From: Fibrobacterota bacterium
GTDB lineage: Bacteria > Fibrobacterota > Chitinivibrionia > Chitinivibrionales > Chitinispirillaceae
NCBI GenBank assembly: GCA_023459055.1
Contig: JAEWVR010000011.1
Coordinates: 186,001 to 250,000 of the forward strand
Reading direction: 5' to 3'
DNA length: 64,000 nucleotides
Of this stretch, positions 27,361 through 37,583 are shown piece after piece (the first letter of the stretch is position 1; every line of letters begins with the position of its first letter). The notes below the pieces were generated by a model. That model did not search any database. It had not been told where the DNA came from and worked only from the letters and a program-made list of their open reading frames with translations. The position numbers and the translations under genes are program-made.

Positions 27361-28926
27361 ATGAACAAATTTTATGTATATTTTAGTGCATTTCTTATTA
27401 CAGTATTCCAGTTAAGCACCGCTGACATTATTGACATTAAGGGTAAAATTAACAATAGCAACACTGACCCTGTTGAGAATGCACGGGTTTCATTAAAAAA
27501 ACATCCTGAACTTGTCGCGTTCACATCTGCTGATGGTACTTTTTCGCTTCAGTCTGGTACACCGGTACGGTATCGTCACCAATCGCAACAGTATCTTACT
27601 TTGACAATTCAGAACAGTGCACATGCCGCCAGACTCTGCATACAGCCGGATCATTATTATTCATCCATTACCGCATCACTGCACTCCCTTGATGGCCGTT
27701 TGCTTTCGAAGAAGGATATGCTTAAACAAGCAAATCAGCATTATTTTGAAATACCATACAGTCATAGTGGAATCTGTGTTCTTACAATCAGGCTAAATAG
27801 TACACAAATTATCTATCCTCTTGTAATAAATAACAAGTCAGTTTCAATAACTGGCAGATCCAGAGTATCCCGCAACGCTCCATCACTCTATACTGCATCG
27901 TCATACGAGACTGATGACACCCTGATTGTTTACAAACAAGGGTTCAGAACGCAGTATACCCCTGTATCATATACACCATCAGGTGATATCGGTGTTGAAT
28001 TGACAAATTCAAAACCATGGATTCCTGAAAACAGGGATGAATTGACATTTGAGGGCAGCATGGTAAAAATTCTTGCGAAAGGATTTGACTTCGAAATGGG
28101 GCAGCCAAATGATACTATCTGGGGACGTATTGACGGCCTGCCGACATCTGAAACCGAACAACCTGTTCATACGGTAACCTTCACACACGATTTCTGGATT
28201 GACACAACAGAAGTATCACAGGGTGAGTTCGAAGAGCTCATGAAGCAATACCCGAAATATAGTAATGGCTGGAGCAGTACTCATGGTTTTGGAAAAGATT
28301 ATCCAGCCTATGCGGTATCATGGGAGGATGCAGTCCTGTTCTGTAATGCAAGAAGTAAACGTGATGGTTTCGATACGGTATATACATATACTAAAATTAT
28401 TGGTACACCTGGATCTAAAAGTGAATTGACTGGTGCAAAATCCGACCTTACAAAAAATGGCTATCATCTGCCTACTGAAGCACAGTGGGAATACGCTTGC
28501 AGGGGCGGAACGGTTACCGACTATTACTGGGGTAAAAATTTTGACGATTATGCATCAGAGGTACCCGCAAGCGAGATCAGTTCGTATGCAGTATGGCACG
28601 CAAATTCATTTACCCATGGACTTGGATCACCCTCATTTGGAATACATCAGGTTGCAACCAAAGAGCCTAATGCGTATGGGCTATACGATATGGCAGGAAA
28701 TATTTCAGAGTGGTGCCATGACTGGATAACGAACTATACCAGTGATCAGGCTACAGATCCTTCCGGTCCGGAGCAGCCATCAGAGGAAAACGGTGAATTC
28801 CACGTATGCCGTGGTGGCAACTGGGGAAATAATGTCACCTATTTGAGAAGTTCCAATAGAAGTTTTGATGCACCGGATTATTTTTATTTCTTTTTAGGCT
28901 TCAGATGCGCACGGACAATCCGGTAA
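27361..28926 (+). CDS. Secreted formylglycine-generating-enzyme-like (SUMF1) protein
   Basis: 521 residues. A signal peptide (about 1-21) is followed by a carboxypeptidase-regulatory-like beta domain (24-65, KGKINNSNTDPVENARVSLKK), then a stretch resembling a sorting-type beta sandwich (about 85-165, SLHSLDGRLLSKK to IYPLVINN), and the SUMF1/FGE domain (about 215-518: FEMGQPND, HDFWIDTTEVSQGEF, LPTEAQWEYACRGG, YGLYDMAGNISEWCHDW, CRGGNWG, FRCAR). True FGEs oxidise a sulfatase cysteine; many secreted relatives only bind ligands or have other roles. Cysteines are present but I cannot confirm the catalytic pair. Confidence 0.85.
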   Translation: MNKFYVYFSAFLITVFQLSTADIIDIKGKINNSNTDPVENARVSLKKHPELVAFTSADGTFSLQSGTPVRYRHQSQQYLTLTIQNSAHAARLCIQPDHYYSSITASLHSLDGRLLSKKDMLKQANQHYFEIPYSHSGICVLTIRLNSTQIIYPLVINNKSVSITGRSRVSRNAPSLYTASSYETDDTLIVYKQGFRTQYTPVSYTPSGDIGVELTNSKPWIPENRDELTFEGSMVKILAKGFDFEMGQPNDTIWGRIDGLPTSETEQPVHTVTFTHDFWIDTTEVSQGEFEELMKQYPKYSNGWSSTHGFGKDYPAYAVSWEDAVLFCNARSKRDGFDTVYTYTKIIGTPGSKSELTGAKSDLTKNGYHLPTEAQWEYACRGGTVTDYYWGKNFDDYASEVPASEISSYAVWHANSFTHGLGSPSFGIHQVATKEPNAYGLYDMAGNISEWCHDWITNYTSDQATDPSGPEQPSEENGEFHVCRGGNWGNNVTYLRSSNRSFDAPDYFYFFLGFRCARTIR

Positions 28927-29237
28927 GAGAGCCTACTATTAACACACTTTTCTTATTAATAAAGGGAAAGTGTGTTTTTCATTTGATAATTTGCAAATCT
29001 GCAACGAGGTATTCGGGGGTACACCCATTACTGACCTCACTTCCCGCATCTCCCACTCTATCCATGATCGGGGTGACAGATACACAAAGCAGATCTATGA
29101 TGAGTGGAAGAAACAGATCGAATATAATACTCTAATTAGGTCAATTCCTAAATTAACCATTGAAACCATAAGCTTGCTCTTAACGGTCTCAATGGTCATC
29201 ACAATTAAAATTTATAGTGCACCATCTTTATTTTATA
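28927..29237. other. Convergent intergenic region
   Basis: About 310 bp between the rightward FGE-like gene and the end of the leftward FISUMP lipoprotein gene. It carries a good terminator at 28941-28979. The rest holds no supported gene. Confidence 0.4.
28941..28979 (+). terminator. Intrinsic terminator of the FGE-like gene
   Basis: AACACACTTT (28941-28950) pairs perfectly with AAAGTGTGTT (28967-28976), followed by TTT. It lies 14 bases after the stop codon. Confidence 0.75.
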
Positions 29238-32200
29238 TTATTCCTTAATGCATCTAATGCTATACCCGTTTGCCGTGTAGGCCGGCATACCCATCAGAAA
29301 TGGTACACCTAATGATATACCAAAAGTCCCATATGCTACATCCGAACGATATGATGTTGTCCAAAAAATAGTACTTTGATTTGAAACGTTCCAATCATTT
29401 TCATTAAACATAGGAGTTGCTATCGCGGTAAATCCACTATTGTTAGTTGCACCTTGATTAGGTGCTTCCCAGTAATCTGTTCCTTTGGCTCTAAGCGAAC
29501 ACCAGGCAGAATCACCCTCACTCGATGAGTTACCGTTTAAATACGCAACCAGTTGATCATAATCCTCGTCACTTGGAACTTTCCAGCCTGCAGGTGCTAA
29601 TTTTTGGGTTTGGACAGCATACTGATTATACACTGCTCCGTACTTGTTTAAATCATAATAGTTATAAGCCCCGGTTGTTGTTGCACCCCATGAACTGGTA
29701 TTATCGATCAATGGAATAGCAGTACCATCACTATATTTTGTTGTCTTTAAATTTTGTACTAGCCATGTCTGGAAACCTATTGTAATCGCATTGTAAATAT
29801 TACCATCGTTGTCCATAACCTTTTCTGTGGAATATTGTGCATACAGAATAACATCACTGGAACTGATTTTAAAAGTTGCACCGCATTTATATGAAGTTCC
29901 GCTTCCATTTTGAGCTGTATTCCATCCAATGAAAGACTGATTGTTCTTAACAAGTTTTCCAGGGTTTGCAAGGACAGTAACCGTTTGCCCCATCGTATAT
30001 GTAGCAGTGGATGTGGGTACACTTCCGCTACTGTTCTGGTTTCCATTATAAGTTACAGAATAGTTTGCCACTTGCCACTGAGCATAAAGTGTCACATCTT
30101 GGTTGCCTATTTTGAATGTACTTCCAGCATCAAGCGCTGTTCCGGAACCATCAGCATTAGTATTCCATCCGGCAAACGAATATCCGGATCTTGTAAGTGA
30201 TGATGCAGGAGCTAAAACAGTCACCGTTGTACCTTCTGTGTAAGTCCCTGCATCACTTGGTGCCGAACCACCAGTATTATTATTACCATTGTATTTTACC
30301 ACATATGTCGGTATCAGCTTCCATTGAGCATATAATGTCACATTCTGGTTGCCCATTGTGAATGTACTTTTGGCATCACGTGCTGTTCCGGAACCATCAG
30401 CTACAGTATTCCATCCGGCAAAAGCATACCCGGATTTTACCAATGATGAAGCTGGAGATAAAACTATCACTGTAGTACCTTCTGCGTAGGTCCCTTCATC
30501 ACTTGGTACCAAACCACCAGTATTATTATTACCATTATAAGTTACCGTATACGTCGGTATCAGTTTCCATTGGGCATACAGTGTTATGTTGGCATTGCCC
30601 ATTGTAAAAGTACTTTTGGCATCACGTGCAATTCCGGAACCATCTGCGGCAGTATTCCATCCGATAAACGAATATCCCGTTCTTACCAGTGATGATGCGG
30701 GTGCTAAAACGGAAACGGCCGCACCCTCAGTATAAGTCTCAGCATCACCTGGTACTGTGCCACCTGTATTTTTGTTGCCATTATACGTTACAGTGTATCT
30801 TGGTTCTGAATATTTAAGAATAATAGTCAATTTCGTTTTATTGTGTCTTGACGCATTGTCTACTGCGACCAAATTCAATGTGTCAAATTTGCCCTCAGTT
30901 AGATTTTCATTTAGTGAATAATGGCCAGTCTTTCCTGTAACCGGCGTCATCATCTTTGGGACTCCGTTATTTTTTGTCCAGTAAACGCTGTCAACCTCGC
31001 CTGGATCGCTGACACTTACAACAAGATCAACAGCCGCGGTTGTAACGATCGTACCCGATAACGGTCCGCTCACCGGAGTAATCGTTGGACCAATCGTGTC
31101 AAGCATTGTCGGATCAAAGGTAATTGCATATTTCAACGCCGATTCGTTTGCCTGTAATGAGCTGTCAACAGCAGTTACAACAACTGTATTTGCAGTACCC
31201 GATACCAGACCTGTTACCGGTATTGTCCAATTATTATCAGTTCCCCGGGCACCTGTAAATGACTTCGATCCCAGTGTTGCATTGACAGACAATACTCCGC
31301 TATTATCGCTGCATACAACAGTAATTGTATAACTTGACGAATTAGTACTAATAGTCTCCTTATCCGGAGTTATCCTGGTCAAAACAGGCTCTGTCATATC
31401 ATTATCATATTTAATCTTTACTGATACAGAATCTTTATTCTTCGCAGCAGATGAATCTGTCGCAACAATTTTGATCGTTGAATAACTTCCCGCAGCAATT
31501 CCCTTCACCATTCCCGTCCAGAGATTTGCACCTGATGATGACTTTTTCAAATCAAACGCAACCCCATCGCGGTATCCTTTTACAGTGCAGCCGCTGTCAT
31601 CAACACAGGTCACCGCTACTTCACAGGAATCTGCAGGAGTAATGGTATCTTTTGAAGGTGATTTTAAAACGATAACCGGCGGCACGAGATCCGGTTTACT
31701 GATGATTACTTTTGATATTGTCAATTCGAGTGTAAACGTATCACTCAACCCTGATGGATCTGTTGCTATAACAGGTATTAAATGCACCCCTGTATCGGAT
31801 ATATCCGGTGTCCATTGGTATAGTTTGCCGATAATTGAATCTTTGGCAGGTGCCTGCGGCAAGAGCGAAAATGTCAGATTATCATTATCGGGATCGCTGC
31901 AATAATCGCTCACATCCAATGAAAAAAGTGTTTCCGGTTGTGTTGAACGCTGAAGTGTAACAATGCTCCACTTTGGGGCACGATTATGGGATGTCTGCTC
32001 GCGATCTACAATAGTGATTGTGCCGTTTAATATTGATGGCTCTCCTTCAATGTAACCAGTCAAACTGACCGCGTATATTCCAGGATCAGAAAACATAATC
32101 GGATAATAGGTCGTATCAACCTGTCCTTTGAACGATTTTATCGAATACATTTCATTAAAATCGGTTCCTTTTGTAATTCTTAATGTGGATACATCGATGT

Positions 32201-32405
32201 ATTGGGTGAGATTATGTATCATACAGATTTTAACCTGCTTCCCGACTGTATCGGTTAATGAATCTGTAGTAATATTCCCGCTGGAACTCTTAAATTCAAG
32301 TGCGACAAAAGAATTTTCCGGCCCTGGAGGCGGTGATGGAACCTTGCAAACAAGGAGCATTAAACCCATTAACAGTGTGAAAATCGATAATAAGCGAACC
32401 CACAT
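29238..32405 (-). CDS. Surface lipoprotein with InlB-type repeats and FISUMP domain
   Basis: 1055 residues from the ATG at 32405 (GGAGGT 9 bases upstream). A lipoprotein signal ends at Cys20 (LMLLVC). Then come an N-terminal domain also found in the 1400-residue lipoprotein at 42.4 kb, a cadherin-like domain (DPDNDNLTF), three Ig-like domains, four InlB-type (Listeria-Bacteroides) repeats of about 75-80 residues (each with VTYNGN, GYSFAGWNT and LYAQWK), and a C-terminal FISUMP-like domain (DNDGNIYNAITIGFQTWLVQ, WKVPSDEDYDQLVAYL, GYSIRCIKE). FISUMP is typical of Fibrobacter and Bacteroidetes surface proteins. It probably displays an adhesive or binding domain. Ligand is unknown. Confidence 0.88.
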   Translation of the reverse strand: MWVRLLSIFTLLMGLMLLVCKVPSPPPGPENSFVALEFKSSSGNITTDSLTDTVGKQVKICMIHNLTQYIDVSTLRITKGTDFNEMYSIKSFKGQVDTTYYPIMFSDPGIYAVSLTGYIEGEPSILNGTITIVDREQTSHNRAPKWSIVTLQRSTQPETLFSLDVSDYCSDPDNDNLTFSLLPQAPAKDSIIGKLYQWTPDISDTGVHLIPVIATDPSGLSDTFTLELTISKVIISKPDLVPPVIVLKSPSKDTITPADSCEVAVTCVDDSGCTVKGYRDGVAFDLKKSSSGANLWTGMVKGIAAGSYSTIKIVATDSSAAKNKDSVSVKIKYDNDMTEPVLTRITPDKETISTNSSSYTITVVCSDNSGVLSVNATLGSKSFTGARGTDNNWTIPVTGLVSGTANTVVVTAVDSSLQANESALKYAITFDPTMLDTIGPTITPVSGPLSGTIVTTAAVDLVVSVSDPGEVDSVYWTKNNGVPKMMTPVTGKTGHYSLNENLTEGKFDTLNLVAVDNASRHNKTKLTIILKYSEPRYTVTYNGNKNTGGTVPGDAETYTEGAAVSVLAPASSLVRTGYSFIGWNTAADGSGIARDAKSTFTMGNANITLYAQWKLIPTYTVTYNGNNNTGGLVPSDEGTYAEGTTVIVLSPASSLVKSGYAFAGWNTVADGSGTARDAKSTFTMGNQNVTLYAQWKLIPTYVVKYNGNNNTGGSAPSDAGTYTEGTTVTVLAPASSLTRSGYSFAGWNTNADGSGTALDAGSTFKIGNQDVTLYAQWQVANYSVTYNGNQNSSGSVPTSTATYTMGQTVTVLANPGKLVKNNQSFIGWNTAQNGSGTSYKCGATFKISSSDVILYAQYSTEKVMDNDGNIYNAITIGFQTWLVQNLKTTKYSDGTAIPLIDNTSSWGATTTGAYNYYDLNKYGAVYNQYAVQTQKLAPAGWKVPSDEDYDQLVAYLNGNSSSEGDSAWCSLRAKGTDYWEAPNQGATNNSGFTAIATPMFNENDWNVSNQSTIFWTTSYRSDVAYGTFGISLGVPFLMGMPAYTANGYSIRCIKE

Positions 32406-32766
32406 AAAGGTGTACCTCCGCGGAAGGTTAAATAATAATTTTAAAAAACGGATAAATATATCTTTATTGATCTTAAAAAATCTCTCATACACATTTTTGA
32501 TTTTTAAAACATTTCATTGGTGCAGAAGCTACTAGTAAATCCAATTTGTCTTACTGTTCTGCATAATATAGTGATTATTTTTGCCTGGTGCAATTATTTT
32601 CAATAAAATCTTTGAATGAATAGTAATAACCAATAAACTTATCTGAAGTCGAGTCAAATTACCCACACTTCAGATGTAAAAGATGCCCTGAATGAATAAA
32701 AAAAAGGCACCCCCTAAAGGATACCTTTTTTTACTATCAGCCTGAAAACTTAACAACAGTATCTGT
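32406..32766. other. Intergenic region with deacetylase terminator
   Basis: 361 bp between two leftward genes: the deacetylase terminator (32698-32733) on one side and the promoter of the FISUMP lipoprotein gene on the other. No gene is seen. Confidence 0.4.
32698..32733 (-). terminator. Intrinsic terminator of the deacetylase gene
   Basis: On the minus strand AAAAAGGTATCC pairs with GGGGTGCCTTTTT (with G-U pairs), followed by a T run. It lies 34 bases after the deacetylase stop. Confidence 0.75.
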
Positions 32767-34044
32767 TTACAACTGTGGAGTTACTTTTTCAGTATATGTT
32801 TTTCTACCATCAGAAACCTTTACAAAGTAGGTTTCGTTTCCGAGTTTCTTTGATGGTAAAGCAACACTTGATTCGCTATTGCTGAGTGTATATTTCGCGA
32901 TTACTTTGCCATTGAGACCCAAAAGCGATACATCGATATTGGAACCAGAGAATTGATGTGAATTGACTGAAAGTATATTATTATCAATCAATACCATTTT
33001 CCCTGCTTTAAAAATTTTACTCTGTTCTTTGATTGATGTTGCATTATCACTGAGTACAATTTCACCTGCGTCAGGAACAGCCTGGAACATAATGTATGAT
33101 TTTGAGTTGACAGTTACAACAGTGTCTTTCACTGCTTTACCATTTTGAGTTACCGTCGGTTTTGTCCAGCCGGCTGGCATTTCAGTGCGAAGCGACAGTG
33201 GATAGTTGTAAATTTCATCATCAAGGTTATCTTTAAGGGTGAGTTTTATTGACTTATCATCTGAAGATGTAACTGATACTGTTGCTGCTTTCCGTTCTTT
33301 CATATACCTGACAATATTTCCAAATGTTTCAACCCACATAGTACTTCTTTTTGTGTCAAGTTTATCCAGTACTGCTTTAATTGTTGATGACGCAATTGGA
33401 GAATAATCTGATGTAGCCTCACCACCATCTATGCAATGAATAAGGAATACTGCCCATTTCCCCTCAGTCTCTGCTTGATTTACAATACCTGTTATATCAC
33501 CTTCAGAATTTTTCCCTTGGTTCCCACAAATAATTGAGCTAAGACCGAAAAAATTTGTTTCAGAACTGCTAATTGTTTGTCCACTACAAGTTCTTCCAGC
33601 AATAAAATATTTAGAAAGAGTAGATTCTGATGGTTTGTTACAATAGGGATATGCAATTGTGACACATTTTGCACCAGGAACGTTTTGCTCAATTGAAGAT
33701 TTGGAGTTTTTACATTCGTTATCAACATTTGAACTAGTGCTCAAATCTACATGTGATACACTATGACTTGCAATTTCATGGCCTTTTGCAAATGCGTTTT
33801 TTAAACCGGACCAATTGGGACTCATTGTTGATGTTGCTGTATTTAATGTCATTCGAAAACCCTTAGCATCAAACATAGGTTGTGCGACAGATAATTGTTT
33901 GGGTGTGTTATCATCAAAACTAAATGTTACCGCACCCTTACAAAAATTACCCCACGTCCCAATTTCTATTGTCGGAGCTGCAAAAGCCACACCTGCAGCA
34001 CACGCGAGGAGTGTAAGCGTTTTTGCTTTGTTAAAAAAATTCAT
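32767..34044 (-). CDS. Secreted NodB-type polysaccharide deacetylase with sorting-like tail
   Basis: 425 residues. A signal peptide ends near AFAA. The NodB homology domain shows motif 1 TFSFDD (40-45, catalytic base and metal Asp), motif 2 HSVSH (94-98, metal histidines) and a late IHCIDGG segment matching the motif with the catalytic His. It should remove acetyl groups from chitin, xylan or similar polymers outside the cell. Residues about 250-345 form a beta-rich linker domain; the last 60 residues (LGLNGKVIAKYTL, GNETYFVKVSDG) resemble sorting domains. The gene stands alone, with a terminator after it. Confidence 0.88.
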   Translation of the reverse strand: MNFFNKAKTLTLLACAAGVAFAAPTIEIGTWGNFCKGAVTFSFDDNTPKQLSVAQPMFDAKGFRMTLNTATSTMSPNWSGLKNAFAKGHEIASHSVSHVDLSTSSNVDNECKNSKSSIEQNVPGAKCVTIAYPYCNKPSESTLSKYFIAGRTCSGQTISSSETNFFGLSSIICGNQGKNSEGDITGIVNQAETEGKWAVFLIHCIDGGEATSDYSPIASSTIKAVLDKLDTKRSTMWVETFGNIVRYMKERKAATVSVTSSDDKSIKLTLKDNLDDEIYNYPLSLRTEMPAGWTKPTVTQNGKAVKDTVVTVNSKSYIMFQAVPDAGEIVLSDNATSIKEQSKIFKAGKMVLIDNNILSVNSHQFSGSNIDVSLLGLNGKVIAKYTLSNSESSVALPSKKLGNETYFVKVSDGRKTYTEKVTPQL

Positions 34045-34959
34045 ACTCGTCTCCCTGAAAATGATTGTGTTATAATAAATAAAATTGTAATCATATAACT
34101 ATCTGCACAAACTTAAATCAACTTATAATATAATCAAAACTATTTGAAATTTCACAAATATATTTGTCAATACCTTTTCAAAGAAAAGAGCATTTTAGAG
34201 CGTATCATATTGCTAATAAACATGTTACGTTTTACTATATAAAAATATTATTTTTTTTGGAGAGCAAATTACTATTGTGCGAGTTTAAATAACCGGAATT
34301 TATTTATATAATGATAAAGATAATGTAGAAGTGAAATAAATCCTAAAACCGTTGCAGGAACCAATAGTAATTTTGTTAAAATACTATGCTTCTACATAGT
34401 GACTTAATATTTTTCTGAACAGAGAGAAGATTTTTAAGAATTGTTAGAAAAATTTGTGGATAAGAAAAGTAGTTTAAATTGCTTTGTGTTGTGATTCTTT
34501 AATGGTTATGATGTAAATTTTTCTTTCTTTTTTGTCCCAGAGGGACAATATATTTATAGAAATATAACAATCAATAAAACCAATGTCCCGTAGGGACAAC
34601 ATATATACATAGTCTCTAAAATTGTATGGCAAACAAATTCAAGCAGAACTATCTTACATGTACAATAAATATATCGTCCCTACAGGACTCGGCATTTTTC
34701 TCTGTCAAGATTTCTATAATTATTTGATCCCGATGGGATCATGGAAAAACAGATATCTATTATTTTTGTTTAACATTTATTGAGACATAATTTATTTGCA
34801 GTTAATTTACTGCAAAATAAAAATGATTACTCTTGTTGACAAAAATGTAACATTCGACCCACAATTTCCCGTAAGTACCATTTTAAATAAACCCCTACGA
34901 AAGTATCCATTCTTCACCTTGTTTCCCCGGTGATAAATGACAACACTTATTAATTCAAA
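34045..34959. other. AT-rich intergenic region with palindrome cluster
   Basis: 915 bp without a supported gene between the deacetylase gene and the end of pheT. It carries four short quasi-palindromes at 34534-34740 and the upstream region of the leftward deacetylase gene. The remainder is strongly AT-rich. Confidence 0.5.
34534..34740. repeat. Cluster of GTCCC/GGGAC quasi-palindromes
   Basis: Four units: 34534-34546 and 34585-34597 (GTCCC-n3-GGGAC), 34676-34688 (GTCCCTACAGGAC) and 34726-34740 (GATCCCGATGGGATC). The first two are followed by an AT-rich ACAATATATTTAT-like tail; the third is preceded by the inverted form of that tail, so the cluster looks like units in opposite orientation. 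Neighbouring units within each half are about 50 bases apart. Confidence 0.65.
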
Positions 34960-37350
34960 TTATGTTCGCAACACCGCATTATACCGTGTTTTCATCGTGT
35001 CAACTATCGACATACAGATCGATTCTGCGTCCTTATCAGTAAGTGTCTTTTCAGCTGACCGGATTTTTACACTGAATGCAATACTCTTTTTGTCTGCACC
35101 AAGTTTTTCGCCTCTATAAAGATCAAACGGATGCACATTTTCAATTAATGGAGAAATCCTGCTGATCTCGCCGTTTATTGATGATGCACTGATATCATCT
35201 GTCATAACAAAACAGAAATCACGTTCGAGTGCCGGGAACTTCGGCAGCGGTTTATATTTCGGCAGCGGTATTGACGACTTAAGAAGTTCAGTCACATCAA
35301 TTTCTGCATAGTAAACATTCGACTTAATATCAAAAAATTTCTTTACTTCAGAAGAAACCTGTCCGCACAGCCCATTCATTATGTTACCATAGACAAGTGA
35401 TGCACACTCGCTCCCGAAAATCGGCTTTCCATTATTATGTTTTGCATACGTGAATGGTTCGAGACCAATATGCAATGCAAAGGTATCAAGAATGCCTTTA
35501 AGGGTAAAGAAATCTGCAGGCTGAGCCTTATTATTCCAGGCACTACCCCATGTCGCACCTTCAATAATAACGCCAAGAACATCACGTTCAATAATTGACA
35601 TATCAGACATACGTTCGAATGTTTTGCCTAATTCAAAGAAATGATTATTCACATTCTTACGGTTTAAATTGTATGCCAGAATCTCGAGCATTGATCCGGC
35701 AAGCGTTGTGCGCATTTCAGCCATATCCGGATTAAGCGGATTAAGCAGTTTTACAGGCGTCTTATTTGGTGTCAATACTATGCGCCGTTTCTCATGAGCA
35801 AGACTATTGGTAATAATCTCGTTAAGTCCATTGTGAGCAAATGCACCACGTACAAGATCTGTCAACCGTTCTCTCATTGGAAGTGCAGTATTAAGTGAAA
35901 CAACAGCGCTCTCCGCCGGTGGGATATTATCATATCCGTAAAGACGTCCCACCTCTTCAATCAGATCTTCCTCTATTGTTATATCATGACGAAAGAGTGG
36001 CACTGTGCATTTAAGTGTATCTGCATTTACACGGGCACAAATGATACCCAGTGATGACAACGACAATTCAATCTGATCCATGGTAAAGGGAATTCCAAGC
36101 ACCCGCGATACCTTTGATGGTCGCACGGTGATCACCCTCTTTTCAAGCTTTACAGGATAGTTATCAATTATCCCTGATACAACCTGACCGCCGCCAAGTT
36201 CCTGCATAAGCGCAGCAGCAGTTTCAAGTGCTGCAACAAGCCCTGTATCAGGATCAACACCGCGTTCAAAACGGTATGATGAATCCGTTGACAGGCCAAG
36301 ACGCTTTGACGTTTTGCGAACCGTTACCGGATCAAAAAAGGCACATTCAAGAAAAACATTTGTTGTCGTATCAGAAATTTCTGAACCCGCTCCCCCCATA
36401 ACCCCGGCAAGTGCAACAGGTCGTTTACCATCACAGATAAGGAGATCATCAGCAATAAGATCACGCTCCACATTGTCAAGTGTCGCGAATTTCTGACTTG
36501 TTCCCGCGCGTTTGACAATAATTTTTTTATCAGCAATTGTATCATAGTCAAACGCATGCATCGGTTGACCATACTGTATAAGAATGTAGTTTGTAATATC
36601 AACGATATTGTTTATAGGACGTAACCCTGCAGCACTAAGGCGGTTTTTCATCCATTCCGGTGATTCCGCAATTGTTACATTACGGACAAGACGTCCCATA
36701 TAACGAGGATTTGCGGTACTATCGGTCACCGTTACGCTTATTGTATTGTCAATTTTATCCTGCGTATTTTCCACCGGTTTCTTTGCGACATCCCTGAGCG
36801 GCAGACCATAACGTGCAGATACCTCACGGGCGACACCGAGAATACTGAGACAATCTCCCCTGTCAGGTGTGATCTCGATTTCGATAACAGCATCTTCCGG
36901 ATAGTAAAGCGACAGGTCTTTCCCGATCTCAAAGCTCTCCGGATTTTCCATGATACCGCTGTTATCTTCGCTGATACCGAGTTCTTTTGCAGAACAGAGC
37001 ATCCCGAACGATTCCACACCACGGAGTTTTGATTTTTTAATAATAAAATCAGGGGCGATTACAGTTCCTTCTGTTGCAAGCGAGACAATAAGACCCGGAC
37101 GAACATTAGGTGCACCGCATACGATCTGAAGCGGTTCACCAGTTCCTGCATCAACCTTACAAATAGTAAGTTTATCCGCATTGGGATGTTTTTCTGTTGC
37201 AAGCACCTTCGCTACTTTTACACCATCAGGAATTCTGAATTTCTCTATTGATGCAACCTCAAGACCGGCTCCCGTAAGAGCATCGGCAAGCTCCTCAGCA
37301 GGAATGTTAATATCAACAAAATCTTTAAGCCAACTGTAAACGATTTTCAT
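34960..37350 (-). CDS. pheT: Phenylalanyl-tRNA synthetase beta subunit
   Basis: 796 residues, full length. An N-terminal EMAP-type tRNA-binding domain (about 40-150, HPNADKLTICKVDAG), B3/B4 editing domain, B5 domain and catalytic-like core lead to a C-terminal ferredoxin-fold anticodon-binding domain (FPALERDFCFVMTDDI, FDLYRGEKLGADKKSIAFSV). It joins PheS to charge tRNA-Phe. It is the last gene of the thrS-pheT cluster, but 233 bp separate it from pheS, wider than usual. Confidence 0.97.
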   Translation of the reverse strand: MKIVYSWLKDFVDINIPAEELADALTGAGLEVASIEKFRIPDGVKVAKVLATEKHPNADKLTICKVDAGTGEPLQIVCGAPNVRPGLIVSLATEGTVIAPDFIIKKSKLRGVESFGMLCSAKELGISEDNSGIMENPESFEIGKDLSLYYPEDAVIEIEITPDRGDCLSILGVAREVSARYGLPLRDVAKKPVENTQDKIDNTISVTVTDSTANPRYMGRLVRNVTIAESPEWMKNRLSAAGLRPINNIVDITNYILIQYGQPMHAFDYDTIADKKIIVKRAGTSQKFATLDNVERDLIADDLLICDGKRPVALAGVMGGAGSEISDTTTNVFLECAFFDPVTVRKTSKRLGLSTDSSYRFERGVDPDTGLVAALETAAALMQELGGGQVVSGIIDNYPVKLEKRVITVRPSKVSRVLGIPFTMDQIELSLSSLGIICARVNADTLKCTVPLFRHDITIEEDLIEEVGRLYGYDNIPPAESAVVSLNTALPMRERLTDLVRGAFAHNGLNEIITNSLAHEKRRIVLTPNKTPVKLLNPLNPDMAEMRTTLAGSMLEILAYNLNRKNVNNHFFELGKTFERMSDMSIIERDVLGVIIEGATWGSAWNNKAQPADFFTLKGILDTFALHIGLEPFTYAKHNNGKPIFGSECASLVYGNIMNGLCGQVSSEVKKFFDIKSNVYYAEIDVTELLKSSIPLPKYKPLPKFPALERDFCFVMTDDISASSINGEISRISPLIENVHPFDLYRGEKLGADKKSIAFSVKIRSAEKTLTDKDAESICMSIVDTMKTRYNAVLRT

Positions 37351-37583
37351 ACTACAACTCTTGGATTATTATGTGTATTATACCCTTTTGTAAGGATACA
37401 GGTTTTTCAAATTAATTAGTATATACAGTTATAATTGTATTCCGATATGACTATGTATGACAAATATGACAGATTGTATCTACCGTTCAACACGATAAAA
37501 AATAAGTTTTTAAAACATTATCGTAGTCAACCGGCGTAGCCGCTATATTTTAATAACTAATTGTAAACAGATATCCGGTAGAT

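Noticed and set aside
28970..29248. Rightward open frame of about 92 residues after the FGE-like gene
   Set aside because: It starts with GTG inside the terminator hairpin, has no ribosome site and overlaps the end of the opposite gene. The hydrophilic middle looks somewhat protein-like, so a decayed fragment is possible, but no family was recognised.
34534..34740. CRISPR array
   Set aside because: Only four short palindromes with unequal spacing and no constant repeat of 24 bases or more; no cas genes in the window.
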